From assembly GCF_000321225.1 (NCBI RefSeq), contig NW_004450401.1, positions 3,932,555 through 3,996,554 of the forward strand: a DNA stretch of 64,000 nucleotides. The letters are read 5' to 3'. Position numbers and translations under genes: made by a program. Source of the stretch: Odobenus rosmarus divergens. Lineage: Eukaryota; Chordata; Mammalia; Carnivora; Odobenidae. This document shows positions 22,195 to 33,359 of the stretch, piece by piece; position 1 is the stretch's first letter, and every line of letters starts with the position of its first letter. The notes beneath the pieces are model-generated. The model saw only the letters and a program-made list of their open reading frames with translations, was not told the DNA's origin and searched no databases.

Positions 22195-22335
22195 TTGTTC
22201 TGAGACTTTCTTTTAAAATCCACTAAATGTGAGCTTCCTGTAGCTAGAAATACATTGGATTCATCCTTCCATCCTGGTGTTCTGCATAACATCACTTGGC
22301 ACATAGGAGGTGCCCAGTCTATGTCCAAAGGAAAT
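22195..22335 (+). repeat. L2 3' end fragment, sense
   Basis: The landmarks tgtgagcttcctgtagctag, tggtgttctgcataacatca and cttggcacataggaggtgcc match the end of L2. Confidence 0.55.
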
Positions 22336-22495
22336 GAAATAAAATTCAGGTTTTTGCTGGAGATGTTGTACCAAATAAGCTTTTAAACAAGGGAAGGGGG
22401 GACCGAAAATGACAAAAATAACACTAAATGAATAATTCCTCCAGGGGTCAAATGGCCTTAGCCTCTTTTTCCAGCTCTTTAAGGACTCTCATCAA

Positions 22496-22701
22496 GGGGC
22501 ACCCAGGTGGCTCAGTTGGCTGAGCGGCTGTCTTTGGCTCCGTCAGAATCCTGGGGTCTTGGGATGGAGTCCTGCCTCGTCGGGCTCCCTGCTCAGTGAG
22601 GGAGTGTGCTTCTCCCTCTGCCCCTTCCCCTGCTCATGCTCTCTCGCACGCGCTCTCTCTCTTTCTCAAATAAATAAATAAAATCTTCATTTAAAAAAAA
22701 A
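22496..22701 (+). mobile_element. SINEC, sense
   Basis: The head ggggcacccaggtggctcag, a diverged tctttggctccgtcagaatc block, a CT-rich middle with CACGCG, and an aaataaataaataaaatctt tail are present. A perfect 15-bp duplication, aaggactctcatcaa, lies at 22481-22495 and 22702-22716. The next SINEC to the right is about 22.8 kb away. Confidence 0.95.
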
Positions 22702-22914
22702 AAGGACTCTCATCAAACTTTCAGTCTCTAACCTGGTTAGGAAGGCCCCGCTCCTGGTCTCAACCTAATGAGCCATTTTCCAGATTCTGAAAACCCATCT
22801 CTCCCTTGAGTCTATGAGAAACACCAACACACTTGTGCTTCTTATACAGTCAAATGGATAAACCAAACCTTGCACACTTGACAATATCATGCAAAGGGAA
22901 AGGGTGTGCAGTCT

Positions 22915-23060
22915 GGACATGAACCTGGGTTTGGATCTGACACGACTTCTCTTATCCGTAAGCGACGGCTCCCACTCCCCTGTCGGGGTTGAAAGGAGCA
23001 CTGAGGGTGATGTGTACCAGACCCTTGGCACAGAGCCTGGCACCCAGCAGGCAGGGGGAG
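22915..23060 (+). repeat. MIR-like fragment (weak)
   Basis: The text gaacctgggtttggatctga, cttctcttatccgtaa and cagagcctggcacccagcag follows the MIR order (head, core, L2-like tail) but is diverged. Confidence 0.4.
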
Positions 23061-24429
23061 TACTGTTGCTCTCAACCCTTTTCCTGCATATTTCTGCCAT
23101 GGTTGCTGGTACAACAGAGGCGCGCCCCAAGAGCCCATCACCTGTCAAGACGCTCTCATCTTCTTAACCTGGTTCTGCTCGAGCCTCGGCTTTTCGTAAT
23201 TGCCCAGAGATGGTTCCCCACCCAGGAGAACCCAGCCTTCTGATCCTTGAAGTGAATTTCTAAACTCACCTCTTCCATCCCTGCCATGTCCCCATTTCCA
23301 ATTTGCGCCTAACCTGGCCCTTGCCCCCCCCCCCCCCCCCCCCCGCCCCGGGACCTGTGAGATAGAGCCAGACAATCGAAAATGGAATTCAGTCATACAC
23401 GCGGGGAAAAAAAAAAAAAAGGTTATGAAAATGAAAAGTAAATAAATATGGATGTTGAGGACCTAATTCTGATAAGCGGATTTTCAAAATTAGCCACTTG
23501 CAAGAGTAGATTAAATGCATTTAATGTGGTGGGTGGAAGGAAGTCGATTAAGATGCACAACAAACCCCAGTTCAGCAGATTCCGGGGAGAAGGCATTGCA
23601 GGCCCCCTTTGCGGTGAGCTTGTTTGCTGGGATAAACGCTGAATGCCTTTTAAGAGCACTAATTTGCTGTTGTCGAGCTGGTAAACAGGCCTCCTGGAAA
23701 GGGGCCACTCACTGCCTTCTGTGCGCGAGGCAGGCTGGCAGGACAGGGAGGGGACTGCTGGGGGGCCGGGCTGCGGAGGGGCCAGCTCAGGGGTGTGGGG
23801 GGACCACTCGCTGTCCGCAGGGATGCAGGAAAGCGCCAAGGACAAAAGAGACACTGGCTTCCCCATCACCTTCTCCAACCGTCCGCCCCCCCACCCAGTC
23901 CTCTGCAGTGAGAATTTTGATCCCAGAATACCTTGCAGCTCCTTCCATGGCAACAGTCACCCTCCCTCCCCGCACTGTCTCTGCCTCCTTCCTTCCTGCT
24001 CCTTCTCCCTGCAGCCCACTCCTGTCCCCAGAGCCAGGCCTCCAGAGAAGGTTAGTGCACCCCTCAAGCAAGTGGCGAACCCCGCCATCCAAGGAGGAGG
24101 GGCAAACACAGACACCAAGCCCCACCAGGACCCAAACCCGAAAGTGACCAGCTCTTTCCTTGCCCGGGGCACTGCATTCAAAGACCTCTGAAAAGAGCTC
24201 TGAGAAGCTCTGGCTGGATTTTAGGTTTGCGGAAACAAAGGAGAAGCAACATTCTTTGCGGTCACCCCATGGCAGAGAGGCGGAGAGGCTGACAATGATG
24301 TAAATAAGCACATCCTGATGTCTTTAGATGGGATCCCAGTGCCCAGACTTGGGAACAATCTTAGGTTCCTTATAGGACCTGAGGCCCCAAGTCACCGTGT
24401 GACTTTAATGCCATGACCCTGGAAGATCT
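23061..24429. other. Unassigned sequence with poly-C tract and possible conserved element
   Basis: It contains a 21-base C run at 23324-23344 and an A-rich tract at about 23406-23420. A non-repetitive AT-rich block at about 23425-23700 holds the 16-bp palindrome listed separately. The overlapping frames up to 210 codons (23515-24147) look like chance frames in GC-rich DNA. Confidence 0.4.
23510..23525. promoter_or_regulatory. Perfect 16-bp palindrome with homeodomain half sites
   Basis: ATTAAATGCATTTAAT is its own reverse complement and carries two TTAAT/ATTAA half sites around an ATGCAT core. This layout suits a homeodomain or POU-type dimer. The binding role is inference. Confidence 0.25.
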
Positions 24430-24785
24430 GCCTGCTGCTGACCTCTGACCTCTCCCCCCCATGGCTCCTCCCTCTTGAGGCTCTGCCAGCCACACCAGCC
24501 GCCCTTCTGTTCGCCTGGTACTCTACACCCATCCCTGCCCCAAGGCCTGCGCTTGAGGGTCCTCTCGGCCTGGGATGCTCTGCCACTGTTCACACCAGGT
24601 GGTAACTTGCCATTCGGGTCTTAACTCAGACGCCAGCTCTAGGAGGCGCCCCTGACTGTCCTTGTCTTTCAGCAACCCCCCTCCACCATCTTGCCTTCAC
24701 AACAATTATCACTGTTTTCAGGCACTTTGTTTTACTGATCTGTTTGTGAGTTGATCGTCTGGAAACAGGAGCCTTGCCCTGTGGG
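24430..24785 (+). repeat. L2 3' part, sense
   Basis: The landmarks ggcctgggatgctctgccac, attcgggtcttaactcagac, cgcccctgactgtccttg and aacaattatcactgttttca follow the L2 order, ending with gtctggaaacaggagccttg in place of the usual ctccatgagggcagggac. Confidence 0.65.
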
Positions 24786-24794
24786 AGAGCTGTG

Positions 24795-24895
24795 CTCCAG
24801 CTCTGAGAAGGGACTTGCCCAAGATCACACGGATGAGAAGTGCTGAAGCCAGGGTTGGAAGCCTCATGGATCTGGCTACAGAGCCTTCCCCACTC
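24795..24895 (-). repeat. MIR fragment, antisense
   Basis: The text agggacttgcccaagatcac followed by agccagggttggaagcctc and ggctacagagccttccccac matches the antisense MIR core. Confidence 0.65.
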
Positions 24896-25039
24896 CTGAT
24901 AAAGATCACCACCGGTTCCTGTGAGGAAAGGGACCTGTCTCGGGACTGGCTCCCATCTGTGACACCTGCCTGAGGCAAGATGCTCTCCACCCCCTAGGAA
25001 GTAGGGCTTGGAGGAGGCTAAACAGAGGCGGTGGGTTCT

Positions 25040-25155
25040 GTTTCTCTCCCATTTCACAGATGAGGCAGCTGAGGCAGAGATGTGAAGGACCCAGCCAAAC
25101 TCTTCCAGCTCGTCGTGGCAAGGATGCGGCTCAAGCCCAGGCAGTCTGGGGTAGG
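25040..25155 (-). repeat. MIR fragment, antisense
   Basis: The text tcccatttcacagatgaggc, agctgaggcagagatgtgaa and aagcccaggcagtctggggt matches antisense MIR. Confidence 0.7.
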
Positions 25156-25279
25156 AGAGCAGAAAGTTGAGGGGAGTTCTGTCCCCAGAAGCATGACATC
25201 TAGTCTAGGTTAAAGGGTCACAAATGTTTCAAAGCAAGAGACTGGAGTCGTGCATTTGAAAGGTCAGTTTTGTGGCCCT

Positions 25280-25375
25280 GCTTCAGCGATTCTCAGCAGG
25301 ACTGAGGGGGGGCCCCGGAATCTGCATGTGCCCCAGGTGACTCTGATCCAGGAGCCTCAGGGACCCTCATGCTTT
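25280..25375 (+). repeat. MER5A-type hAT fragment
   Basis: The text gggggccccggaatctgcat, gtgccccaggtgactctgat and ccaggagcctcagggaccct matches the second half of the MER5A consensus, a non-autonomous hAT-Charlie DNA transposon. Confidence 0.65.
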
Positions 25376-25669
25376 GATGGGGTGGTATCCTGGCCAGAAG
25401 GCAGAGGAGCTACCACGTCATGTGCTCTCTAAAGCCATTATCCCTTTCCACCTCCCCTGTCTCCAACCCTGTTCCTCTCCAGAGTGAGGTCATGAGGCCG
25501 GATGGATGCAGCGGCGGCTTTGCTTCGTTCAGTTGGAATCTGAAAGTCCTCTCTGTAGCTTCCTGCAAGGTGGGTAGGGTGGGCAGACAGGAGGAAGGAA
25601 AGGCATCTGGGCAAGTGCTGGACCAGGGCCATCTTCTCTGCCCAAGGATCCAGAGCAGCAAGTGCTAAG

Positions 25670-25770
25670 GTTGCTCCCAACTCACAGAGCAGAAAACTGA
25701 GGCCAGAGAGGCTGGCCAGATGAATGACCCGGGAGCTCGGCCTCCCACTTTCTTCCCAGCATCCCAGGCC
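25670..25770 (-). repeat. MIR fragment, antisense (weak)
   Basis: The text ctcacagagcagaaaactga, ggccagagaggctggccaga keeps the antisense MIR core but loses the rest. Confidence 0.45.
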
Positions 25771-27699
25771 TGTGTAAATGAGGACAGGAAGCTGCACAGC
25801 ATGGCAGATTTGGCTTCTGTGGAAGACACAGGCTGGGTCCACATCCAGGTAGTGGTTGGAGCCGTGCGGAGGGTCACCCAGGGACACAGGGTGGTGTGAA
25901 CCAGTTGCTAAAATATTGAAAGTCTTCCGTCCTATTTAGAGAGTAGTTGCTGCCTCTGGCTCCCCATGGGCCCCGGCTCCTCTGTCCTGGCCACTCTGGT
26001 CTCCCTGAGCCCCCAGGGTCCCCGGGACCCGTCCCATCCCGTGGCTGGCCACAGCTCTGGTGGATCAGCGCCTGGGCCTTGGGGTTGTTAATTATTTTGA
26101 CAGTCACCCAGGCTTTCAAGAGAGGATTTGTCACAGATCTGACCTGAAATCTTCCCTAAGCTATGGAAATCTCTGGCCCTGCGGAAGCCGCCCACTTGGT
26201 TCAGCAGAATAACCCAGGTGGGAGCCTCAAACCATCACAGAAGGAGACCCAGGTCTGTCTAGAAACAATCCTCTTTCTAAGCCTCAGGTTCCTTCTTTGT
26301 CAAAACCAACGACAAAGGATAACACTTCCTGCCTGTCTCCCAGAAGACTCCCGAAGTAATTTGGCAGGGGAAAGCAGAGGCTTGCCGCAGGAGCACCGAG
26401 AGCCCTCCAGGCCATCTAGCTCCTCGGCTCCTGCAGAAGCCCCCACCCGAACCCCTTCTTTCCCCTGACGAGCAGTATTTCAGAATCAGTCTTCAGTTCT
26501 GAACAAAAGCAAAAATCATTAGAATTTTTCATCAGGGACTCGCCTCATCTGTATTTGCTAAACCCCAGCCCAGGGTCTCTGTAGTTCATTATTTGTATTT
26601 TTCCTCTGTCACCAATGAGCTGTTTTCCAAATCCAGTTGCCCATGTTGGAGGGAAGCTTGGGCCTCCCACACGGTGTGCTCAAACTGGCCTTCTCCAGCT
26701 CCCATGTGGGGGAAGGGAGAATTGAGAGCCTGATTCCAGATGGCTAGGGAGCCACGGTGGGATGGAGGAAATGGAGGGACAAGAGAGAGGGAGTGCTGAG
26801 CGCTGAGGTAAACAAATTCAAGGCCAATTACCCGTGGCAACCTTGCCCCCCAAGGAGGGGAGATGGCTGGAAATACATGAAAATAATATCTAACCAACCA
26901 CATGATGGTGGGAGTTGGTACCCAGCTGGGAATTTGTTGCTACCCCCTCCCCCAACTCTGGGAGGTGGGGGAGGAGGAGAAGATTCCAGAATCCAACAAG
27001 ACAGGCAGGTTGGCAGAAGAGTCTGTGAAGCTAACAAGCACAAAAAAAAGGTTTGGAGGGAGGGGTCTGTGGTGAGGAAAGGGGAGCAAGAGAAGACGAG
27101 CAGGCGCCTCGAGCCAAGCCGCTGTCCACCTCTTGCCTGCCGCCCGGGGGCCCCCACCTGCAGTGCCTGCTGGGTAATGAGGGCCCAGGTCCGTTCCAGA
27201 CACAGGGCGCTCCCTTCCTGCGAGAACATCTTTTTGTCCTTGAGCGGGTGGTGATAGATAGAGAAACCAACTCGGAGTAGTGAGGTAAGTAGCCCAGGGT
27301 CACCTGGAGAATTAATATCATAATTGAGAATAACAAGTAGGCCTCCTATTTACTAGATAAAATAGCGCCAGGGGATGTGCGGAGAGAGACGGGAAAATAG
27401 AATGTGAAATCATTTTTTATTTCTCTGCAAATGTAGTTGGTGTTACATCTTCCCCCCTCCACTCCCCAGGAGATGCTGGAGCTGCCCCTTTCTCCGGTCC
27501 ATGCATGGATGCTGGGAAAGTATTCCCCTGGATTTCCTATCCTCCTACCTGCCGGGGCAGCTCCTCAGAGCGGGACCCGGGCACAGGCACAGTCACCGGG
27601 GTGGAGCTAGCATGGCCACCGAGTTCCCTCCAGGGCCACCCCAGAAGGTCAGAAGTGTACCCGGGAACTGGGACCGACCAGCCAGGAGCTCAGGACAGA
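25771..27699. other. Unassigned sequence with small MIR pieces
   Basis: Short MIR-like pieces may lie at about 26265-26345 (aagcctcaggttccttcttt, sense) and about 27240-27320 (gagaaaccaactcggagtag, antisense). No gene is supported. The 165-codon frame at 26757-27254 overlaps frames of similar length on the other strand. Confidence 0.4.
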
Positions 27700-27830
27700 G
27701 GAGGGGGTGGCGGTTCAAATCCCAGCTCTGCCCACAATAGGGCCCTAGAGCCTCAGTGTTCCCTCTCTGTAAAATGAGCCTACGCTTGGAAGGCTATTAT
27801 GAACACCAAATGCAACCGAAGTGTCCAGGT
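27700..27830 (+). repeat. MIR fragment, sense
   Basis: The text ggttcaaatcccagctctgc, cctcagtgttccctctctgt, aaaatgagcctacg and gaaggctattatgaacacca runs through the MIR head and core in sense order. Confidence 0.65.
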
Positions 27831-28229
27831 GCTGCGGATTGCAGTAGGCCTGCCTAAATCACCATGCTACCAGAGACGTCGTTCATCACCCGCGATGGTT
27901 AAACTGGAGGGGTTTTTAGGGCAACTTACGTGAGAACTTTCAAGAGCTATGAAATTAATTGGAGGTGTTAACTGTAGAAATAAAGTAACAGAAGAAAATG
28001 ACCTCTGAAGAATTAGAACAAAGCAATTAGCAAGAAAGAAACTGTTCTAGAGGAGGAGTAAGACGTATGCAGAGAACTGTGGCGTTGAGACCTGGGAGAG
28101 CATAGCCCCTGAGTCAGGGCACCGGAGCCACAGGGGGGAAAGTGAGAAACTGAGGCCAGCAAGCAAATGAAGCCCAGGCCCATGCAGTTAAGACCAGGTT
28201 CCCAAGCAGTGGGGCAGACAGGGCAATTA
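27831..28229. other. Unassigned sequence
   Basis: I see no gene, named repeat or RNA here. Confidence 0.4.
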
Positions 28230-28360
28230 GACATGGATTCTAGCTTCTGTTGTGCATTCACTGGCTGTGCGACCTTGAGCATGTCATGGGAGGAAATTGG
28301 AAGCAATGAGCTCTAAGATCCTTTCCGGGTCCTAAATCTAAGAGTCTAAATGCTCTGGAA
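28230..28360 (+). repeat. MIR fragment, sense
   Basis: The text gacatggattctagcttctg, actggctgtgcgaccttgag and aatgagctctaagatccttt follows the MIR order. Confidence 0.6.
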
Positions 28361-28434
28361 TATCAGGGGCAGGGACAGGGGGATGGGCTGAACCAGGAGG
28401 GGTTGGAAAGGACTTGGAACAAAATAGAGTAAGG

Positions 28435-28565
28435 CTGGAATCCCTGTCTAAGGATGTGGCCTTGGGCAAGATCCTCTATCCCAGTGTTCTCAACTGTCAA
28501 ATGGCAAGAAGAATCTCTGCAGAGGCTGTTGAGAAGGGTAACTCAGATAAAGCGCATGAATGCAG
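28435..28565 (+). repeat. MIR fragment, sense
   Basis: The text ggatgtggccttgggcaaga, gttctcaactgtcaaatggc and aggctgttgagaagggtaac follows the MIR core in sense order. It lies about 75 bp after another MIR piece. Confidence 0.55.
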
Positions 28566-28689
28566 GCTAAGTTGTCATGAGCTAGTTCTGCTTGCTTCCC
28601 AACCAGCTCAGCCCTGCTCTGGGGCCCCTGCCCTCTGGGAGGCTTGGAATAAAACTGACACCCTCCCAAACTCTGCTGACCCCTTGGAG

Positions 28690-28995
28690 TGGGCCCAAAC
28701 AATCAGCATATCCCCTCCTTCTGGCCACAGTGATTGGTTTGGGGAATGGGCATGTGACCTAAGCCAGACCAATTAGAAAGAATCTCAGGGCTTGCAGGGA
28801 CCGCCTGGCCAGAGACTTGCTCTTCCCCACATCTTAAATAGGACATGTGGTCTCAGGAACTACTAAATGTTCTCATGGGAAATCCTGGATCCAGCCATTC
28901 CTGAAGATAGCTTGCCACACGAACCAACATATTCCCTTGTTTGCTGAAGCCAGCTCGGGTCCTGGCTTATTCTCAGCCACTACTTAATAAAGCCT
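28690..28995 (+). repeat. Ancient interspersed repeat, unclassified
   Basis: The text cagtgattggtttggggaat, gggcatgtgacctaagccag and accaattagaaagaatctca resembles the segment at 52690, and the right part carries gaagccagctcgggtc and acttaataaagc. It is probably an old LTR-like family. Confidence 0.35.
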
Positions 28996-30059
28996 TTTCC
29001 CTCCCACCCAGTCACCAGCTCATTTGAAATTGAGAGACTCTTCTCCCAAGTGCCCCTGCCTGGCCCCGGGGCTGGGAATTTTCACCTCCAGCATGCTCCA
29101 TCCTCCCAGCAGCAGAAAGCACGGGCTGTCAAATGTGGCCACTGCTGCCTGGCTTGGCTGCTCCTCCACTCAGGAGCTCCACGTGCTCACTTGGCTATTA
29201 AGCATTGCCAGGAGCCAGCCTCCTCTTAGCTCTGGGCCCCTGTGTAGCCAGGCTCAGAGCTGCATTAAATAAAGACTGCAGCCCTGAAACTGTTCAAACA
29301 GATCTACATCAACACCGACAGCAAGGGGAGGCCTTTAAATAGATGATCACCAAGAGCCAGCCAGGGCAGGCAAAGTTTGCCTTCAGCATTATTCTCCCCT
29401 TATTCCTATGCCCCTCCTCTGTCTACTTTTAGCAGGCCTCATCCCCAAACCCCGTCATAAATTCATTCACACTGTAGTGGCTTCGGGTGTTACTCCTCTA
29501 GATTTAAGAGAGGAACAGAACATAGGAGTGGGCAATGTTTAACCTGAGGGGTAGGTACAGGGACGAGGAAATTTTAGGCATCTTAAAGCCACAAGAGAAC
29601 CGTGAAATACATGCCCGGGGTCAGAGAAACTTCAACCTCCCCCCCTCGAGCTACACCACCCAGCATCCACTATCCCCATAATTTCTTTCACTGCTGGCGA
29701 GCCCTACATGCTTTACTTCCTCCTGAGAGGTTATCCCTCAAAGTCCATTCTGGGCAAAGCCCGGTCCAGGTCTGTGCATACCCTCCTTGGGGTGGGGAGG
29801 AGTGGAAAGAGGGGAGCCTGACTTTTGGGGGCAGGGGTGCCTTGGGGCCTGGGATCAGATTTCCTGCTTGGCCTGGGGTGGGATTCATCATTGGCTGCAG
29901 GACCTTGAAGGAGAACCTCCAGGGGAATTGGTATCCAGGAGGTCAGAGCTTCCCTGGAGTAAGGTTGCCTCAAAGCCCACTGCATGGCCAGGGGCCCCCG
30001 ACCTCCAACCAAGGAGCCAGGCTCCCCACCCAGCCAGCACTCTGAGCTTTGCTTACTGT
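28996..30059. other. Unassigned sequence
   Basis: There is 1.1 kb without a feature that I can name. The 147-codon frame (29602-30045) shows no domain and overlaps a 129-codon frame on the minus strand. Confidence 0.4.
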
Positions 30060-30305
30060 CCTTGCCAGATGCCAGGCACTCTCTAATGGCCTCAGGTGCA
30101 TTGTCTCTTTTGATCCTCAAAACTAGCCTATGATGTAGGTACTATTTTACAGTAGGTCTCCATTTCACAGATGGGGAGAGTGAGGGTCTGAGCGGTCAAG
30201 TAGGCTAGCCAAGGTCACCAAGCCAGGGAGCCACAGAGCCAGGATTCAAGCCCAGGGAGGTTGGCTCCAGAGCCCAAAGTCTTGACCCCTACACTACACA
30301 TCCTC
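30060..30305 (-). repeat. MIR, nearly full length, antisense
   Basis: The text gccagatgccaggcactctc, tatgatgtaggtactatttt, ccatttcacagatggggaga, gctagccaaggtcaccaagc and ttcaagcccagggaggttgg, then tctgacccctacactac-type sequence, covers tail, core and head in antisense order. Confidence 0.85.
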
Positions 30306-30349
30306 CCTGTTGAGCCATGTATTTCTATCCCACTACGTCTATCAGCCAG

Positions 30350-30565
30350 TGCGTATTGTCCGCCATATGCCAAGCACTAAGCTAGGCAGTTTAAGGTACA
30401 TTTCATTTTCTCTTCATTACCACCCTACAAGTGAAGCCGGGAGCCCCATTTCACAGACTGAGGGTGAGAAAAGAGACGAGACGTGACCAACCCCAGATCA
30501 CTCGGCTCTTGAACGGTAGCGCTGGGATTCAGACCCAGTGACATCCATGCTCTGATTCCAACATC
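30350..30565 (-). repeat. MIR, antisense
   Basis: The text atatgccaagcactaagcta, ggagccccatttcacagact, cagatcactcggctcttgaa and tgggattcagacccagtgac covers the MIR in antisense order, directly beside another antisense MIR. Confidence 0.75.
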
Positions 30566-30614
30566 CATGCTCTCTGGGGATCCAAGAACTTCTGGGTTGT
30601 GACAGCCTACGAAA

Positions 30615-31010
30615 GGTTTCACTTTTTATTTTGGAATTATTAGAGATTCACAGTACATTGCAGAAGTAGCACACAGAGGCCCCATGTGCCCTTCACCCGG
30701 TTTCCCCCCAACAATGACATCCTGCATAACTCCAGTTTATTACCAAGAGCAGGAAACTGGCGCTGGGACAATGTGTGCATCATTTTATCACCCGTGGAGA
30801 CTGGAGAAATCACCACAGCCATCAAGGTGCAGAATTGTCTCATCCCCACCAAGATGCCCCTCATGCCACTGGTTTATTGTCGCGGCCACCTCCCTCCCTC
30901 CCACCATCCCTAACCCCTGGCAAGCACACATCTGTGTGCCATCTCTGTAACTGCCATGGTCAGAATGTTACATAAATGCAATCATAGGATATGTTAGCTC
31001 TTGAGAGGGG
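30615..31010 (-). repeat. L1M-type 3' region, antisense
   Basis: The text ttttattttggaattattag, aagtagcacacagaggcccc, catgtgcccttcacccggtt, gcccctcatgccactggttt and gttacataaatgcaatcata is the antisense order of an old L1 3' region. Confidence 0.7.
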
Positions 31011-31027
31011 CTTTTTTTTTTTTTTTT
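31011..31027. repeat. Poly-T run
   Basis: About 17 consecutive T residues separate the antisense L1 on the left from an antisense L2-like piece on the right. It may be a retroposon tail in reverse. Confidence 0.6.
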
Positions 31028-31105
31028 AGTTACAAAAGCCTTATTTTAAAATAAATACTTATTGAGTACCTACTGCCTATTAGGCAGGTGTTAGTGTCTT
31101 TTAGG
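31028..31105 (-). repeat. Short L2 fragment, antisense (weak)
   Basis: The text aataaatacttattgagtac, ctactgcctattaggcaggt matches the antisense L2 end over a short span. Confidence 0.45.
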
Positions 31106-31109
31106 AATA

Positions 31110-31540
31110 TATCAAAGACTTTTTTGGTGGCAAGTGACACAACCCAACTCAAACTACATTGTAAGAGGGAATGTATTGGCACGGATCATGGAAAAGTCCA
31201 GAGGTGGGCTGGCTTCAGGCCCAGCTGGATCTAGGGGCTTGTTAAAACTGCTCTCATTTTCTGTGTTTTGGCGTCGCTCTCCTGTTCTGGTTTCCTTCGC
31301 AGGCTGGCTCTTACCACTTGGCAGCTGTGGGTAGCTCCAGTTCCACGTCCGACTCACTCACAGACCCAGGGGAGAGGAGTAGGCCTCTCCTTAGAAAAGT
31401 TCAGCAAAGCTTCTCACCCTGATTGGCCTGGCTTGTTGCCCCTGAACCAATCACTGATGGGGGGGGGTTGCAGTGCTCTGGTTGGCTAATTCTTGATCAT
31501 GTGCCCTCTCCTGGAGTCAACCTGATGTCTGCCCTGCCCA
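31110..31540 (+). repeat. Unclassified interspersed repeat with paired CCAAT-type blocks
   Basis: The text gtattggcacggatcatgga, aaagtccagaggtgggctgg, gctggatctaggggctt, gcaggctggctcttaccact, attggcctggcttgttgccc, ctgaaccaatcactgatg and tgctctggttggctaattct has the form of a recurrent old mammalian repeat. Part of the same pattern recurs at 42490-42590. I cannot name the family. Confidence 0.45.
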
Positions 31541-31689
31541 AATCCCAGGAATTGGGGGGCGGGAGGGCTCAAGGAAAATTCGGGGTGCTGTTGCTAGCGG
31601 AAGGGGGAAGTAGGTGCTTGGCCTACGGGATATATGATGGTGTTTTTACTACCTAAACGCAAACCGTTTGTTTTTCAAAAAATATGAAA

Positions 31690-31802
31690 AAAGTCAGTTT
31701 CGGAAAGACTCGCCCAAATTCAGAGCTCTAGGTCCTGGAAACTGCCCTGCTGGGACTTGAATCCTGGTTTGAGATGCCCACTTTCCCCTCACTTCTGTGC
31801 TC
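31690..31802 (-). repeat. MIR fragment, antisense (weak)
   Basis: The text gactcgcccaaattcagagc, cctgctgggacttgaatcct and ggtttgagatgcccactttc resembles antisense MIR core to head. Confidence 0.45.
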
Positions 31803-32815
31803 AGATGTAAATTGAAAGGCCCTGCCTTACATCCAGCATTTCAGTTCGTGCTGGGCCTGTTTGTGGCCTTAGCAAGACCCGACGTCTCCGAGAATCAACA
31901 TATGGGCCACGTGCCCCTCTGGGATCACGCAAGTGGAGGCTGGCCCTGAGGGGCACCTCCCCGCACCACACGCGCAGGCTGCCACGGAGCTGCTCACAGT
32001 CCCAGCCCCACGCCCGTGCTGGCACCTGATGCACGCGTGGGCTGCCACGTGGCTCAGGGAGAGCCAGGAAGAGACGGCCGCTGTCCCACAGCGAGGACAG
32101 GCAGATGGAGCGAATGACTCAGCACGGGGGCCAGATGTGGCCAGATGAGAAGAATAAACAGGAAGGCCGGAGGCCAAACCTGCCACGGCCCCGCTCCGAG
32201 CCGGGCAGAGATGACGGGGGCCCATGTGGTGACAGACACACAGGGATGGGGACGGGGGGAGATGGATGGCCCCATCAGGCTCAGCGGAGTGAGGAAAGCC
32301 AGACAGATGGTCTCGTTAAAGAAACCAGCCCGCATGAGGGAACAGGGCTCGGCAACGGAGTGCAGGAACCCGAGGCCAGCTCCTTCCTGCCAGGGGCTGC
32401 TGCAGGCCTGGGTCCGTCTAGCTGGGGCTTGGGCCCTGTCCTCATTGTGCTTACAGTGGCCACCAGGTGCTGGCAGCCTTTCCCGTGGGTCTGTCTCAGG
32501 CGTGGACACTGCTGGGATCAACCAGCAGCTCAGAAGCCCTGGCCATAGCATGTGGGCCACGAAGCCCCTGGAGCTGATGTCCAATGCCAAGAAGGCCCCA
32601 TCCCCACCCCCAACTCCTCCTTGCTGTCAACACTACTGAGCACCTACCACTGTAGACACAGGGCTGGGCATTCTCAGGTGCCCTTGCCTTCCCTCCGACC
32701 AGGGACCCTCTTTCCTCGGAGGGTCCTCGCTGTCCACCCCATGTGAAGGGGCCCCAACCCTCCCTGGCCCAGGACACCATTTGAGTTTTGTCATGGCCTC
32801 ATCACTATTTGAGCT
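31803..32815. other. Unassigned GC-rich sequence
   Basis: This stretch is moderately CpG-containing (around 31880-32230) but too sparse to call an island. Several frames of 118-178 codons overlap on both strands, which is typical of GC-rich noncoding DNA. Confidence 0.4.
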
Positions 32816-33155
32816 CATCCCATCCATTTTCTCCTGGCTTGTCCCTCTATTAAAACAGGAGGTCCTCCAGGACGGGGACCAGGTCTGTCTTGGTCTCCTC
32901 TTGGCTGTGTCCCAGGTCCCAGAACAGTGCCTGGCACATAAGAGATGCTTATAAATGTGTGTGGACTGAATCTTCACAGCTCAGAGAGAGGCCTGCCCAA
33001 TCCTCCTCTCCCATCCCTGCTTCCTTTTTCTCCTTAGCACTTCCCACTGCCTCTCCATGTATTTGTCTTCTTCAATCTCCATCTCCCCCACTAGAACAGA
33101 AGTGCCATGAGAGAAGCAATTTTTGTCTGCATCCCCAGTGCTTTGTTGGTTAGCA
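32816..33155 (+). repeat. L2 3' ends, sense (two pieces)
   Basis: The first piece has tcctccaggacggggaccag, gtctgtcttggtctcctctt and cagtgcctggcacataagag. The second (about 33000-33155) has agcacttcccactgcctctc, cactagaacagaagtgccat and atccccagtgctttgttggt. Both follow the L2 3' consensus, so two copies lie in tandem. Confidence 0.65.
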
Positions 33156-33359
33156 AATGGTCCTGCAGGAGCTGAGTGGGAAGAAGCAACTGCCCCCACA
33201 TCACAGAGGGTGAGGCTAGAGCAGGGCCAGAGCCAGGCTGCCCGGCCCCAAGTCCTGCTCCTCCTCCCCACCCCCATCCCAGGCACTTTTCCCCCCACTG
33301 ACCCTGCTCCTCCTGGCTGCCAGGGGAGGCATCCAGGCCCTGAGCCAACCGCAATGGCC

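Noticed and set aside
23515..24147. 210-codon open frame, plus strand
   Set aside because: Overlapping long frames exist in other phases and on the minus strand (23787-24311); no domain; GC-rich sequence depletes stop codons.
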